DNA of 26,152 nt from Proteromonas lacertae. Its lineage: Eukaryota > Sar > Bigyra > Opalinata > Proteromonadidae. The notes under the pieces were generated by a model. That model worked only from the letters and a program-made list of their open reading frames with translations, was not told the DNA's origin and did not search any database. The position numbers and the translations under genes were made by a program. The number at the start of each line of letters is the position of its first letter. Positions within the stretch are counted from its first letter, which is position 1. This document shows, piece by piece, positions 18,501-26,152 of this stretch. Location: NCBI GenBank assembly GCA_002245135.1, contig NGBS01001242.1:1-26152 (forward strand), read 5' to 3'.

Positions 18501-19030
18501 GTACGGGTTATACTGGAGCAAGTGGTGAATTTAAAATTGTGTATATATTTTAGTGTGTGAATAAATTTATGGGGTCAAATTTTATTTTTATGTTTTTAAT
18601 AGTTTTTAGCATAGGATAATAGAAATAAAGTGTTTAAATAGATAGTTAGCTACCTGTTCTACCCCGGCAGGGTAGCTACTTTATAGAATAAGAAATGTAT
18701 TTCTATGTAAGTAAGTAGCGTGTCCTGTGTAGCCTAGCTAGGACTTAGTGATTAAATAGTGTGGTGGCCAAGCTACAGAATACGTTCTTACTTTTTTAGT
18801 TATTTTTTTCATTCATCAATTTATTAATGGATTTATATAGTGTAGTTAAAAACATTCAAAAGAATTTAAATAGTGTCAAAAATATATATTTAAAGAATTA
18901 TCTGCAGTATTCTATATTTTTTAATAAATCGAAATTCTGACGAGAAACTGTTGTTATAAACAGAAAAAAGAAACAGTTTTGATTTTCCTGATATTTTTGA
19001 AAAACCTTTTTTTATCAAAAAATATAAAAT
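18501..19030. other. Non-coding interval with hairpins
   Basis: About 530 bp with no recognised gene. It is locally less AT-rich at 18640-18780. The hairpin TAGCTACC / GGTAGCTA (18647-18654 and 18671-18678) stands out. Just left of the interval, CCGTACC / GGTACGG (18432-18438 and 18500-18506) encloses TATTCTTA / TAAGAATA (18443-18450 and 18466-18473), a nested fold. No tRNA or known RNA is recognised. Confidence 0.5.
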
Positions 19031-19429
19031 ATGTGTGCTTCAGTAAACTTTGCTTTCTTTTGTTCATTTAGAAATAGTGAAGATTATTTAGATAAGTGTA
19101 TATGTGGAACTTGTAAGTTTTACTTATATTTTAACCATAATATAAGTGCAGTTTTAGATAGCCCATTACCTAAGGAAGAGATAAAGTCTTATAATGAATT
19201 CTGTGCTATTTGTCATCAAAAGATGTGGACAAAGTATAGTGATAAGAGATATTGCATGATGCTTTTCGATATTAAACCATCAATAAAACCAAGAGGATTA
19301 AATGAACATTATTTTGCAGTGTTTGATAAGTATATTGAGTGGTTAACACTACCTGAAGGAATGGGAAGTGTTCATTTGAAGAAGAATCCTATGTTGGAAA
19401 CATTAAGTAAAGAAGAATTATATATTTGA
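19031..19429 (+). CDS. Unrecognised cysteine-rich frame, 132 aa
   Basis: Opposite in strand to its neighbours. It starts with an ATG and has CICGTC (residues about 23-28) and CAIC (about 58-61), so it may bind zinc. A GAT/GAA-rich acidic-coding stretch follows to about 19511. It lies inside the outer Polinton between the polymerase and two unknown frames. I do not recognise the family; a small regulatory or DNA-binding protein is only a guess. It may be incomplete. Confidence 0.5.
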   Translation: MCASVNFAFFCSFRNSEDYLDKCICGTCKFYLYFNHNISAVLDSPLPKEEIKSYNEFCAICHQKMWTKYSDKRYCMMLFDIKPSIKPRGLNEHYFAVFDKYIEWLTLPEGMGSVHLKKNPMLETLSKEELYI

Positions 19430-19648
19430 TGATAGTGATGATGATGAGGAAGAAGAAGTACAAGAAGAAGTTAAAGGAAATAATGATCAAACTACAATAA
19501 ACATAGCCTAAATTTTAAAACGAATCTTTATCTTAAAATGATTTGGAACAGGGTTTAAAAATATGCGTAATTTAATAAAAATCACATAACATAATAAAAA
19601 TATTATACAAACATAATAAAAAATATAATAACCATAATATAATTATTA

Positions 19649-20035
19649 CTAAAATGGTTCTGTAACACCTGTATCTATATAGTCTGCGAAGAATGTTTGT
19701 CTTGGTATTGCTAAATAATCTTGATGAGGGTAACCATTTACTATTATATGTAAATTAGGTTGATTATTATCATTTAGTAATATATGAGTTATTTGAAAAT
19801 AAGGTCTATTAGTTAATGTATGATATGTATTTTTATCATTTGTAGCTCTTATAGGGAATGATTTCCCATTGTATACTTGTAATACTTTATTATAGTATTG
19901 TTGTAATAAACCTTCTCTACCAGGCTCAGCTTTTATTAAATTTTGAGGTTCAAGATATAATTCATGACCATCACATCCTTCATAATTACATGTAAAACCA
20001 TCATATAGTTTAATCTTCATAAAGTTTTCAAACAT
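19649..20035 (-). CDS. Unrecognised Polinton frame, 128 aa
   Basis: It starts with an ATG. The encoded sequence is rich in Tyr, Asn and aromatic residues, contains CNYEGC near the start and reads as a compact globular protein with beta character. It lies downstream of the frame at 20099-20533 on the same strand, 63 bp away, in the capsid-ATPase cluster. No family is recognised; a virion accessory protein is possible from context. The locus may be incomplete. Confidence 0.5.
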   Translation of the reverse strand: MFENFMKIKLYDGFTCNYEGCDGHELYLEPQNLIKAEPGREGLLQQYYNKVLQVYNGKSFPIRATNDKNTYHTLTNRPYFQITHILLNDNNQPNLHIIVNGYPHQDYLAIPRQTFFADYIDTGVTEPF

Positions 20036-20098
20036 TTCTATATTAGTAGGTATTTTAAATGTTTTATCATCACTATCCCATATACCATTAATTCTTCT

Positions 20099-20533
20099 TT
20101 AGGCTGTATAACTAGTATGTTGTTTATGTAAACAATAAGGTTTTGGTACTAAATTTCGAGGTATACGATTAACTGTATTGTTTATTGAATCACATAGTAC
20201 AAGTACTTGTTTATTGATTATATCTTTTATTGATTTCAAATATTCTTCTAATTCTAATTTTTTTGAATCTACTTCTTTAGTAGTATTACTATTTACACTA
20301 GTTATGATACTTGATGTTATATCTACTTTATCTTCTGGTGTTATTGATGAAGGTGGTATAACAACTTTAGATGCAATATCTGTTGCTAATTTAGCATCAT
20401 CAATTAGATTTATTTTATCAGCAATATCATTAGCTAATTTTGTTTGATCTATGTTTAAATCAATAGTTTGTCTATCCCCAATAAACATTTTTTGTATTAA
20501 TAAACAATAAAATAACAAAATCAATAAAAACAT
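20099..20533 (-). CDS. Unrecognised Polinton frame with hydrophobic start, 144 aa
   Basis: The ATG at 20533 overlaps the stop of the ATPase gene (shared bases of TGATG). The first 15 residues are strongly hydrophobic (FLLILLFYCLL), like a membrane anchor; a second ATG at 20488 would skip them. The middle repeats a pattern of KLANDIADKI and KLATDIASKV, suggesting a short helical repeat or coiled coil. A proline-rich C-terminal part contains RIPRNLVPKPYC. It lies in the morphogenesis cluster, so a small virion or fibre-like protein is conceivable, but the family is not recognised. Confidence 0.5.
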   Translation of the reverse strand: MFLLILLFYCLLIQKMFIGDRQTIDLNIDQTKLANDIADKINLIDDAKLATDIASKVVIPPSSITPEDKVDITSSIITSVNSNTTKEVDSKKLELEEYLKSIKDIINKQVLVLCDSINNTVNRIPRNLVPKPYCLHKQHTSYTA

Positions 20534-21294
20534 CAAGAAACTTCAGAATGATCTTCAATCAAAATATTGAAGTTAGCTCTAAACACTTTTTTAACATTAT
20601 CAATATATAAGAAGTTATATTGTGGCTTAATAACAGCTAAATATAACTCTTTAAATGTTTCATATTCAGGTATCCATATATTCAATGAGTTGTATAAGTC
20701 AAACAAATTTCTATTACTCAATCCATAAAATGTTAAACAATAATCTACTTGTGATCTTGCTGAAGGTACTATATCAGTAATATATTGACTACTAATTATA
20801 ATTTTTGATTTTAAATGTCTATTTTCTTTCATTAATACTGGTATGATATTAGCTGTTTTCAACTCTAAACTAAGATCATCAAATATTATAATATGTTCTG
20901 CATACTCATAATTATCTATGTTTGTATCATCAATTGATTTCATTAACTTCTCTACTAAATTATCTCCTGAGTAAGGTTCAAATAATGAATCGTTTTCATC
21001 ATAACTAATTTCATTATAATCTAATAACTCTTTAATTGAATCATATATCCTATCTTGTTTAATTGTACCTACGAAAAAATGTACATGTTGTTTTTTCTTA
21101 TATTTTGGATCTATAATATGTCTTAATATATTGTATATCAAAGTTGTTTTACCACTATTCTTACGAGCCACAATAAATATATTGCAGAAAGGCTCATTAA
21201 AGTAATCATATCCCAGAATTTTCTTAGGATCAAATGACTCACCACCATCAACAGGTTCAATTTGTATGTTATTTATTTTTTCAAATTTAAACAT
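20533..21294 (-). CDS. ATP: Genome-packaging ATPase (FtsK/HerA-like, A32-type)
   Basis: The protein has 253 residues from the ATG at 21294; the frame is open a little further upstream without an ATG. Walker A is ARKNSGKTT (about residues 42-50). Walker B is HIIIFDDLS (about 135-143). A SSQY sensor-like motif follows at about 168-171. Length and motifs fit the packaging ATPases of Polintons, virophages and poxvirus A32, which drive element DNA into capsids. It lies downstream of the major capsid gene on the same strand, separated by about 120 bp. Confidence 0.9.
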   Translation of the reverse strand: MFKFEKINNIQIEPVDGGESFDPKKILGYDYFNEPFCNIFIVARKNSGKTTLIYNILRHIIDPKYKKKQHVHFFVGTIKQDRIYDSIKELLDYNEISYDENDSLFEPYSGDNLVEKLMKSIDDTNIDNYEYAEHIIIFDDLSLELKTANIIPVLMKENRHLKSKIIISSQYITDIVPSARSQVDYCLTFYGLSNRNLFDLYNSLNIWIPEYETFKELYLAVIKPQYNFLYIDNVKKVFRANFNILIEDHSEVS

Positions 21295-21417
21295 AGTGTG
21301 TGTATATATTATGTAGTGAGAAATCAAAAAATAAAAATAGAAGTCAATAATAAAATATTATTACTTATACTACCTTTTCAACACCCCTTGGTCCAATAAT
21401 CAATTGTTTACCAGTAA

Positions 21418-22812
21418 TTATGTAGAATTTATGATGAATAGTTCTATTTCTGTTTTCATCATCATCATCTGGATTATCTTTTTAGCATCAAAGTTACGGT
21501 TTGAACAATCTAATGTTATTTTTAAATCACTCGATAAATCTTTACCAGCTCTTAATTTTAATTCAGTTAATCGATCAGTACTGAAATTTAATACATCAAA
21601 GAATCTATAAGCACAAGATTGTTGAGAACATCTTTCAAATAATGTATTTTGAATATAATTTCTCATATATTCCCATGTCTGATATTTAGATGGATATAAA
21701 TAATCAGGAGTATAAACGAAATCATTAATTTGCCATCTTATTCTATCTTGATCTTCAATAAATGGAACTACACTTCTATCATGTATTGCATTGAAATAAG
21801 CTCTGTATAATATGAATTTAACATAACTTCCTATACTACTATTAATACTGAAGTTATAGTTAAAAGTATTACTACCTGGAATAGGGTCTTTAGTGATTTG
21901 AACTATGTTAAAATCAGTAAAGTCAATAGGATGATGAGTTGAATAATAGATGGTATTGGCATTGCAAGTTGGATCTTTGTTATAACAAACATATAGTCTA
22001 GGATTGATAACTCTCATTTCAACAAATGGTTGCCATTCGTTATTATACTCCTTGTACTCAGATTCATGTATAAGCCAATTAACAATAGGAGCAAATGTGA
22101 ACTGAATGTAAATGACTTCACCAAAATAAATATCATTCTTCAAAGCTAAAATGGTATTATATAAATCATAGAAATGATATCTACAGCGTAATCTACCATG
22201 TAATATATCTTTGCCATTTGCTTGTTCGATCCAATAATTAGGAGTACTGTTTTCACCATTATTTGGTGAACAAAGAAAAATTTTGTCAACACTATAACTT
22301 CCATTATCACAATTAAAAAGTAATCCATCACAAATTTCGTCATAGTAGGAAGGTTCTTTCAAATCATAAGGATACTGATTGGCAATTGTATGAGCTAAAT
22401 CTCGATATTCATTATAACTACTATCTAAATCACATAGAAGTGTTCCAGTTTTATTGTATACTTTAGTTGTACTAAAATTCATTGAATTCTTTAAATTTAT
22501 ATGATCTAATGTTTTACCACTAGTAGAAGTTACAGGTACAAAAGGCATATCCCAATTACCTGAATCTGCAGCAGCATGAGCTCTAGTTTGACCTGTAGTA
22601 TAATCTAATATGAATTCAAAATAGCTTTTTGATAAGTTAACACATTTATCACCAGATATTTCAAATGTAATTGAATCACTGTTTGAGTTTGTAGATAAAA
22701 CAGTTTCATTTCTGCTTTGGTTAGGTGTAACTAAAATATGATTGTAGACAGGTATATAAGCTGGCACAATGCTTTCATGTTTTTGTGAATTAGGTACAGC
22801 AGTGATTGACAT
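21418..22812 (-). CDS. MCP: Major capsid protein, double jelly-roll, 464 aa
   Basis: The ATG at 22812 starts a protein with the order expected of Polinton major capsids. An early segment reads FEISGDKCVNLSKSYFEF, the middle has DLYNTILALKNDIYFGE, and the second jelly-roll region has PIDFTDFNIVQI and NSSIGSYVKFILYR. The position between minor capsid and ATPase on one strand is the typical Polinton morphogenesis arrangement. The fold assignment is by family knowledge and similarity pattern, not by computed alignment. A second, divergent fragment of the family lies at 347-900. The frame is long and nearly whole; its far end may be disturbed. Confidence 0.85.
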   Translation of the reverse strand: MSITAVPNSQKHESIVPAYIPVYNHILVTPNQSRNETVLSTNSNSDSITFEISGDKCVNLSKSYFEFILDYTTGQTRAHAAADSGNWDMPFVPVTSTSGKTLDHINLKNSMNFSTTKVYNKTGTLLCDLDSSYNEYRDLAHTIANQYPYDLKEPSYYDEICDGLLFNCDNGSYSVDKIFLCSPNNGENSTPNYWIEQANGKDILHGRLRCRYHFYDLYNTILALKNDIYFGEVIYIQFTFAPIVNWLIHESEYKEYNNEWQPFVEMRVINPRLYVCYNKDPTCNANTIYYSTHHPIDFTDFNIVQITKDPIPGSNTFNYNFSINSSIGSYVKFILYRAYFNAIHDRSVVPFIEDQDRIRWQINDFVYTPDYLYPSKYQTWEYMRNYIQNTLFERCSQQSCAYRFFDVLNFSTDRLTELKLRAGKDLSSDLKITLDCSNRNFDAKKIIQMMMMKTEIELFIINST

Positions 22813-22868
22813 ATTTTATGTTATTTTTTAAAAATAAAAAAAAATGCTTAAAAATAGCAAGAAATTTA

Positions 22869-23840
22869 TTAATACAAAATAATCTCAAAATAAATAGGTA
22901 AGTTATTTAAATCAATTGCATAACCATCTTGTTGAGAGACTGATATATTCATTCGTTGATATTCGTGATATTGCATCTTTTTAGTTGTCCATTCAATTTG
23001 TGGATTAGTGAATGTAGTATAATCTGCATTTATATCAGTTACAGGTATATTTGCTAAAACCATTGAATTCTCACCACTATTAACCCAGTCACATCTAATT
23101 TGTATGAATGACACCCATAGTAAAGAAGGCTGATTTGGTAACAATTTGTAATAATTATTAAAATCTTTACTGAAATATGCATCACTTAAATGATTTGCAT
23201 GATAAATTGATATACTTTTATTTATTTCATCTAAACCAAATAACTTATATGCTAAGTTAGGGAATTCCATACTAAAATCTGTAAAGTAATATTTACCGAA
23301 ATGAGTAATATATTTAAATTGTAACTTTAATCTATTTTCTGAAGTTTTTTCAAATTGAAGTACATCTGTTTGATCATCTACTTTACGAAATGGAAATCTA
23401 TTTGCAAAATCTTCATCTGGTAATGGTATTACTCCATTATCAAATGCATAAAAAGTAAAATCTAAGATATTTCTAGCAAAAAAATCTAATAATTCTTTTC
23501 CTGTATAATTTCTCTGAGGTATTTTAATATCAATAGTTCTATTATAAGGTCCATTTTGGTTTTCAGGTTTTGACCATTCTTCACGATCTGTTATTTGTGT
23601 ATTTCTGCAACTGTAATAAGTAAAATTAAAGAGTATATGATCATTTACTTCATCTTGTACTGTATAGAAGTTATTTGGAATAACTGCAGTAATTAAACTC
23701 ATATATTGATATTTTTCAGTTATAGTTGGAGTATTAATACATCTTGTCCATCTATTTGAAAATTTTGAATCATAGTCTGATGTAGTTAAGAACAATGATC
23801 TTCTATTGCTTAAAACATTACTGCCATCTTTAGGTTGCAT
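22869..23840 (-). CDS. mCP: Minor capsid (penton) protein, single jelly-roll, 323 aa
   Basis: It starts with ATG at 23840, 56 bp upstream of the major capsid gene. The N-terminal part contains RWTRCINTPTI and YMSLITAVIPNNFYTV. A statement of the form 'a.iPnsfY.v' is a hallmark of Polinton penton proteins. Beta-rich sequence continues to the end (FEIILY). The length of about 320 residues and the place directly before the major capsid fit the family. The protein would close the five-fold vertices of the capsid. The frame looks whole. Confidence 0.85.
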   Translation of the reverse strand: MQPKDGSNVLSNRRSLFLTTSDYDSKFSNRWTRCINTPTITEKYQYMSLITAVIPNNFYTVQDEVNDHILFNFTYYSCRNTQITDREEWSKPENQNGPYNRTIDIKIPQRNYTGKELLDFFARNILDFTFYAFDNGVIPLPDEDFANRFPFRKVDDQTDVLQFEKTSENRLKLQFKYITHFGKYYFTDFSMEFPNLAYKLFGLDEINKSISIYHANHLSDAYFSKDFNNYYKLLPNQPSLLWVSFIQIRCDWVNSGENSMVLANIPVTDINADYTTFTNPQIEWTTKKMQYHEYQRMNISVSQQDGYAIDLNNLPIYFEIILY

Positions 23841-23917
23841 TATGTTTTATAATTGTTGAGAAATATTAAAATATAATTTTATTTGAATTATTCTTTAATT
23901 TATATATTGATATATAT
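23841..23917. promoter_or_regulatory. Divergent intergenic region
   Basis: This 77-bp gap separates the leftward capsid cluster from a rightward locus and is almost pure A/T (TATATATTGATATATATATG just before the right start). It is a natural place for a bidirectional promoter. No specific motif can be named. Confidence 0.4.
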
Positions 23918-24133
23918 ATGCAACCACAACCTCAAGTTAACAATTCAAATGATGAAGAAGATGAACCAACAGATGATGATTATGAATATGAAGAAGATGA
24001 AGATAATGTACCTATTGATATGAACAGAATAAGACATAGAAGAAGACATAGAAGGAATCAAGTCATACCATTTCAAGATATAAGCGAAGATGATTTGAAT
24101 AACTATGTGGAATCAAGAAGTGAAAAGATTTAA
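23918..24133 (+). CDS. Rightward locus, acidic then arginine-rich piece
   Basis: It starts with an ATG right after the divergent promoter region. About 30 acidic residues (EDEPTDDDYEYEEDED) are followed by RHRRRHRR, a nucleic-acid-binding or nuclear-localisation type tract. It is the first of several frames that together cover 23918-26152. They probably represent one large Polinton gene with a few breaks. The product is unrecognised. Confidence 0.5.
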   Translation: MQPQPQVNNSNDEEDEPTDDDYEYEEDEDNVPIDMNRIRHRRRHRRNQVIPFQDISEDDLNNYVESRSEKI

Positions 24134-24500
24134 CAAAGCATTAATCATTCAATATAGACTTTTTCCAATAGGTTGGCCAAATCATGAGTTTAATAGAATA
24201 TATAATTTTTATGATGAACATATGAAAATGTTTAATTGGTGTAAGAATTTATTTGTAACAGGTCCTTTTGCGCATGGTAAACCATTAGAAGCTTATAATC
24301 CAAAATTAACAGGAAATGAAAATTCTGCTGATGCAAGAGAATGTGGAATATTTAAAACTCGTATAGCAGATGGTATTGATAAATTGTGTATGGCATCTGA
24401 TTTTATATTACAAAGAAATCCATTTGTTGTTTTACACCCAAAAGAAAGAATAGGTGTTACACAGCTTGAAAATAGAAGAATTAAAAAAAACACATTATGA
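24105..24500 (+). pseudogene. Rightward locus, globular piece
   Basis: A 131-codon frame encoding a globular-looking sequence (FPIGWPNHEF, NWCKNLFVTGPF, ECGIFKTRIADGIDKL). It overlaps the neighbouring frames at both ends. No known domain is recognised. Part of the same broken locus as 23918-24133. Confidence 0.45.
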
Positions 24501-24924
24501 AATTGATGAAAGACATCCAGAACCAGAAAATGATTTTAACATAATGAATAATGAACATTATAATAGTGCAGCTGAAATAAGAGCAGAAAATGTTATACAA
24601 AATAGACATGATAATATGGTAAGAGGAGTATTAGTAAATGCAGACAATGAAAGTAATGATAATAACAATAATAACAACAATGGAAATAATAACAATGATA
24701 ATTATGAAAATAATAACAACAATGCAAATTATGATATAATTAGCTTTTGTGATTCTCTGAAAGATAAGTTAAAGTTTTATATAGGTCGTTTAATGAGAAC
24801 TAAATTTTGGTATTTAACAAATCAAAAAGAAGTAACAGCTTATTCAATTGCATTAATCATATACAACTGTGTAACTGATTTGTTATATATTAGCTTTATA
24901 TTATATACCAATATTAAAAGATAA
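24454..24924 (+). pseudogene. Rightward locus, asparagine-rich piece
   Basis: About residues 70-100 are almost only Asn, with Gly, Asp and Glu (AAT/AAC repeats at 24655-24725). The flanking parts look globular. No ATG stands at the frame's edge. Part of the same broken locus; family unknown. Confidence 0.45.
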
Positions 24925-24929
24925 GTTAA

Positions 24930-25652
24930 GTGGTAATTATCAAAATGATAATGAATATACTTTACCATATCATCCTGATAGAAAGTAATTTTACGGGATT
25001 ACCAGATGGTGATAATAGAACTGGATATAGATATAACTATTTAGCAACTATACAAAAAATATTATCAGAAGCTCATGTACCACAAGGACAAATCAATACA
25101 AATATATTTGCTAATCCTATAACTTTTAGAATGAATAGAGCTTTAGATACACAACTTAACCGTCAAATTAAACATAGAAGATCAGTTCCAGCTTATGTTG
25201 GAATGAATGTTGCAGATCATAGAAATTGGAGATATGTTGCACCAGCTAATTATCCTCCTGCTCATCCGTCAATTACTGCAGATTTGATTGATAGAAATGT
25301 TAATGCATTTTATAATGCATCACCTGCAAATAGTGATAGTGAAGATAATGATAATAATCCATCAAGTAGTGATACTGAAGAAGATTCAGACACTTATGAT
25401 CTTGGTGATATGAGTAATCAAATACCACCGCCTCCTTTGCCACCAAGACCTATACCAGCAAGAACTATTCAACAACCACCTCCACCTCCTCCTGTATTAA
25501 ATGTATCTAGATCTAATGTAATTAGTTTAAGTAATCAATTTAATCCTCGTCATCTTATACCATCTGATAGATTTTCATTTTTAGTACCAGATGATTTGCT
25601 TAATGCTATACCAAATCCAAATAGAGACTTTAATAAATCTCATAGATTTTAG
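24930..25652 (+). pseudogene. Rightward locus, acidic and proline-rich piece
   Basis: A 240-codon frame. The first half looks globular (LPDGDNRTGYRYNYLATIQKI, shortened here to LPDGDNRTGYRYNY). Then come a Ser/Asp/Glu tract (SDSEDNDNNPSSSDTEED) and proline runs (PPPPLPPRP, PPPPPPVL). Such linkers are common in large structural or scaffold proteins. Family not recognised. Confidence 0.45.
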
Positions 25653-26152
25653 CTAATAGAGAAAATGGTGCAAAAATAGGTGTAACTAGGATAATACAAG
25701 AGTTTTATACACAATTGTTAACAAATAATGGTAAAATCTATTCAATTGATGCATTTATACATAATCATAATCCACCTTGTACAATTGTAGATGAAAATTC
25801 AAGCAAGAGTTATATGTTCTTTACTGATTGGGTTAGAGAAGAAAACATCAATTTACCTTTATTACCTAGATCTAAATATAATGCAACTGAAGTAAATGAT
25901 ATACCTCAAAATTACAGTAGTATAAATATGATGTTCTATGGATATGATTACAATAGAAATATATATTCATATACTGGTTTATTAGAATATTGGTTAAAGA
26001 ATCATCGAGGAACAGCATTTAATGAAAGACAAGCTAAGCAGGAAATATACATATATAATCCATGTATCAATATTCTATCAGATGATGAAGAGGAAAATAA
26101 AAACATAAAAGTATTAATAGGTATGGATTATGATAAAAATTGGCCTAACGAT
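25646..26152 (+). pseudogene. Rightward locus, last piece, open at window edge
   Basis: An open frame of at least 168 codons runs off the window without a stop. It contains YMFFTDWVREENINLPLLP, INMMFYGYDYNRN and an acidic DDEEEN stretch. The tyrosine- and asparagine-rich globular sequence resembles no family I know. It continues the locus from 23918, so the full gene lies partly outside the window. Confidence 0.5.

Larger units (their letters stand above)
3312..26152 (-). mobile_element. Outer Polinton/Maverick element (broken, right end outside window)
   Basis: The parts are a C48 protease piece, a protein-primed DNA polymerase B in two halves, unrecognised frames at 19.0-20.5 kb, a packaging ATPase, major capsid and minor capsid genes. 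A divergent plus-strand locus follows to the window edge. This gene set defines Polintons. The element was split by a 10.1-kb insertion (5604-15739) and a hAT insertion (3680-4725). Its left limit is uncertain; the inverted repeat arm at 2961-3123 is a candidate end. Several genes remain open over hundreds of codons, so it is moderately old rather than ancient, with perhaps ten or so breaks besides the insertions. Confidence 0.85.

Noticed and set aside
1-26152. CRISPR arrays, tRNA or rRNA genes
   Set aside because: No regularly spaced short repeats, no cloverleaf-like sequence and no rRNA-like conserved blocks were seen on either strand.

Overview
This is a very AT-rich eukaryotic window made almost entirely of nested mobile elements. 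The donor of at least one gene had motile cilia: about 4.5 kb in the middle is a decayed fragment of HYDIN, the central-pair protein of the axoneme. It shows no obvious introns. Together with the Polinton-type elements this suggests an AT-rich, intron-poor flagellated protist (a parabasalid-like host is a guess). The standard genetic code fits the open element genes.

Layout. (1) 1-3311: a patchwork of old pieces. It holds a capsid-like fragment, a 265-bp inverted duplication, an identical 161-bp repeat present twice, a stray terminal repeat ending at 1737, and a 160-bp inverted repeat pair (1746-1905 / 2961-3123). (2) 3312-5603 and 15740-26152: one outer Polinton/Maverick, mostly on the minus strand. 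It contains a C48 protease piece, two separated halves of a protein-primed family B DNA polymerase, a packaging ATPase, major and minor capsid proteins and several unrecognised frames, and it runs off the right edge. It is broken in places. (3) 3680-4725: a short hAT-like DNA transposon with an exact 8-bp target duplication (GTATGGAT), inserted in the outer protease gene. (4) 5604-15739: a 10,136-bp element inserted in the outer polymerase gene. It has 104-bp terminal inverted repeats (3 mismatches), TGTTGTG...CACAACA ends and an exact 6-bp target duplication (TATATC). It encodes an integrase and a Ulp1/adenain-like C48 protease in long open frames, and it carries the HYDIN fragment between the integrase and the right terminal repeat.

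Order of events: the outer Polinton came first. The 10.1-kb element and the hAT element landed in it later; the order of those two is unknown. The HYDIN cargo is much more decayed than the integrase and protease beside it, so it was probably carried without selection. The most notable object is this compact element. It combines an integrase resembling those of Ginger DNA transposons, a protease shared with the outer Polinton, a Polinton-length target duplication and a captured host cilium gene.
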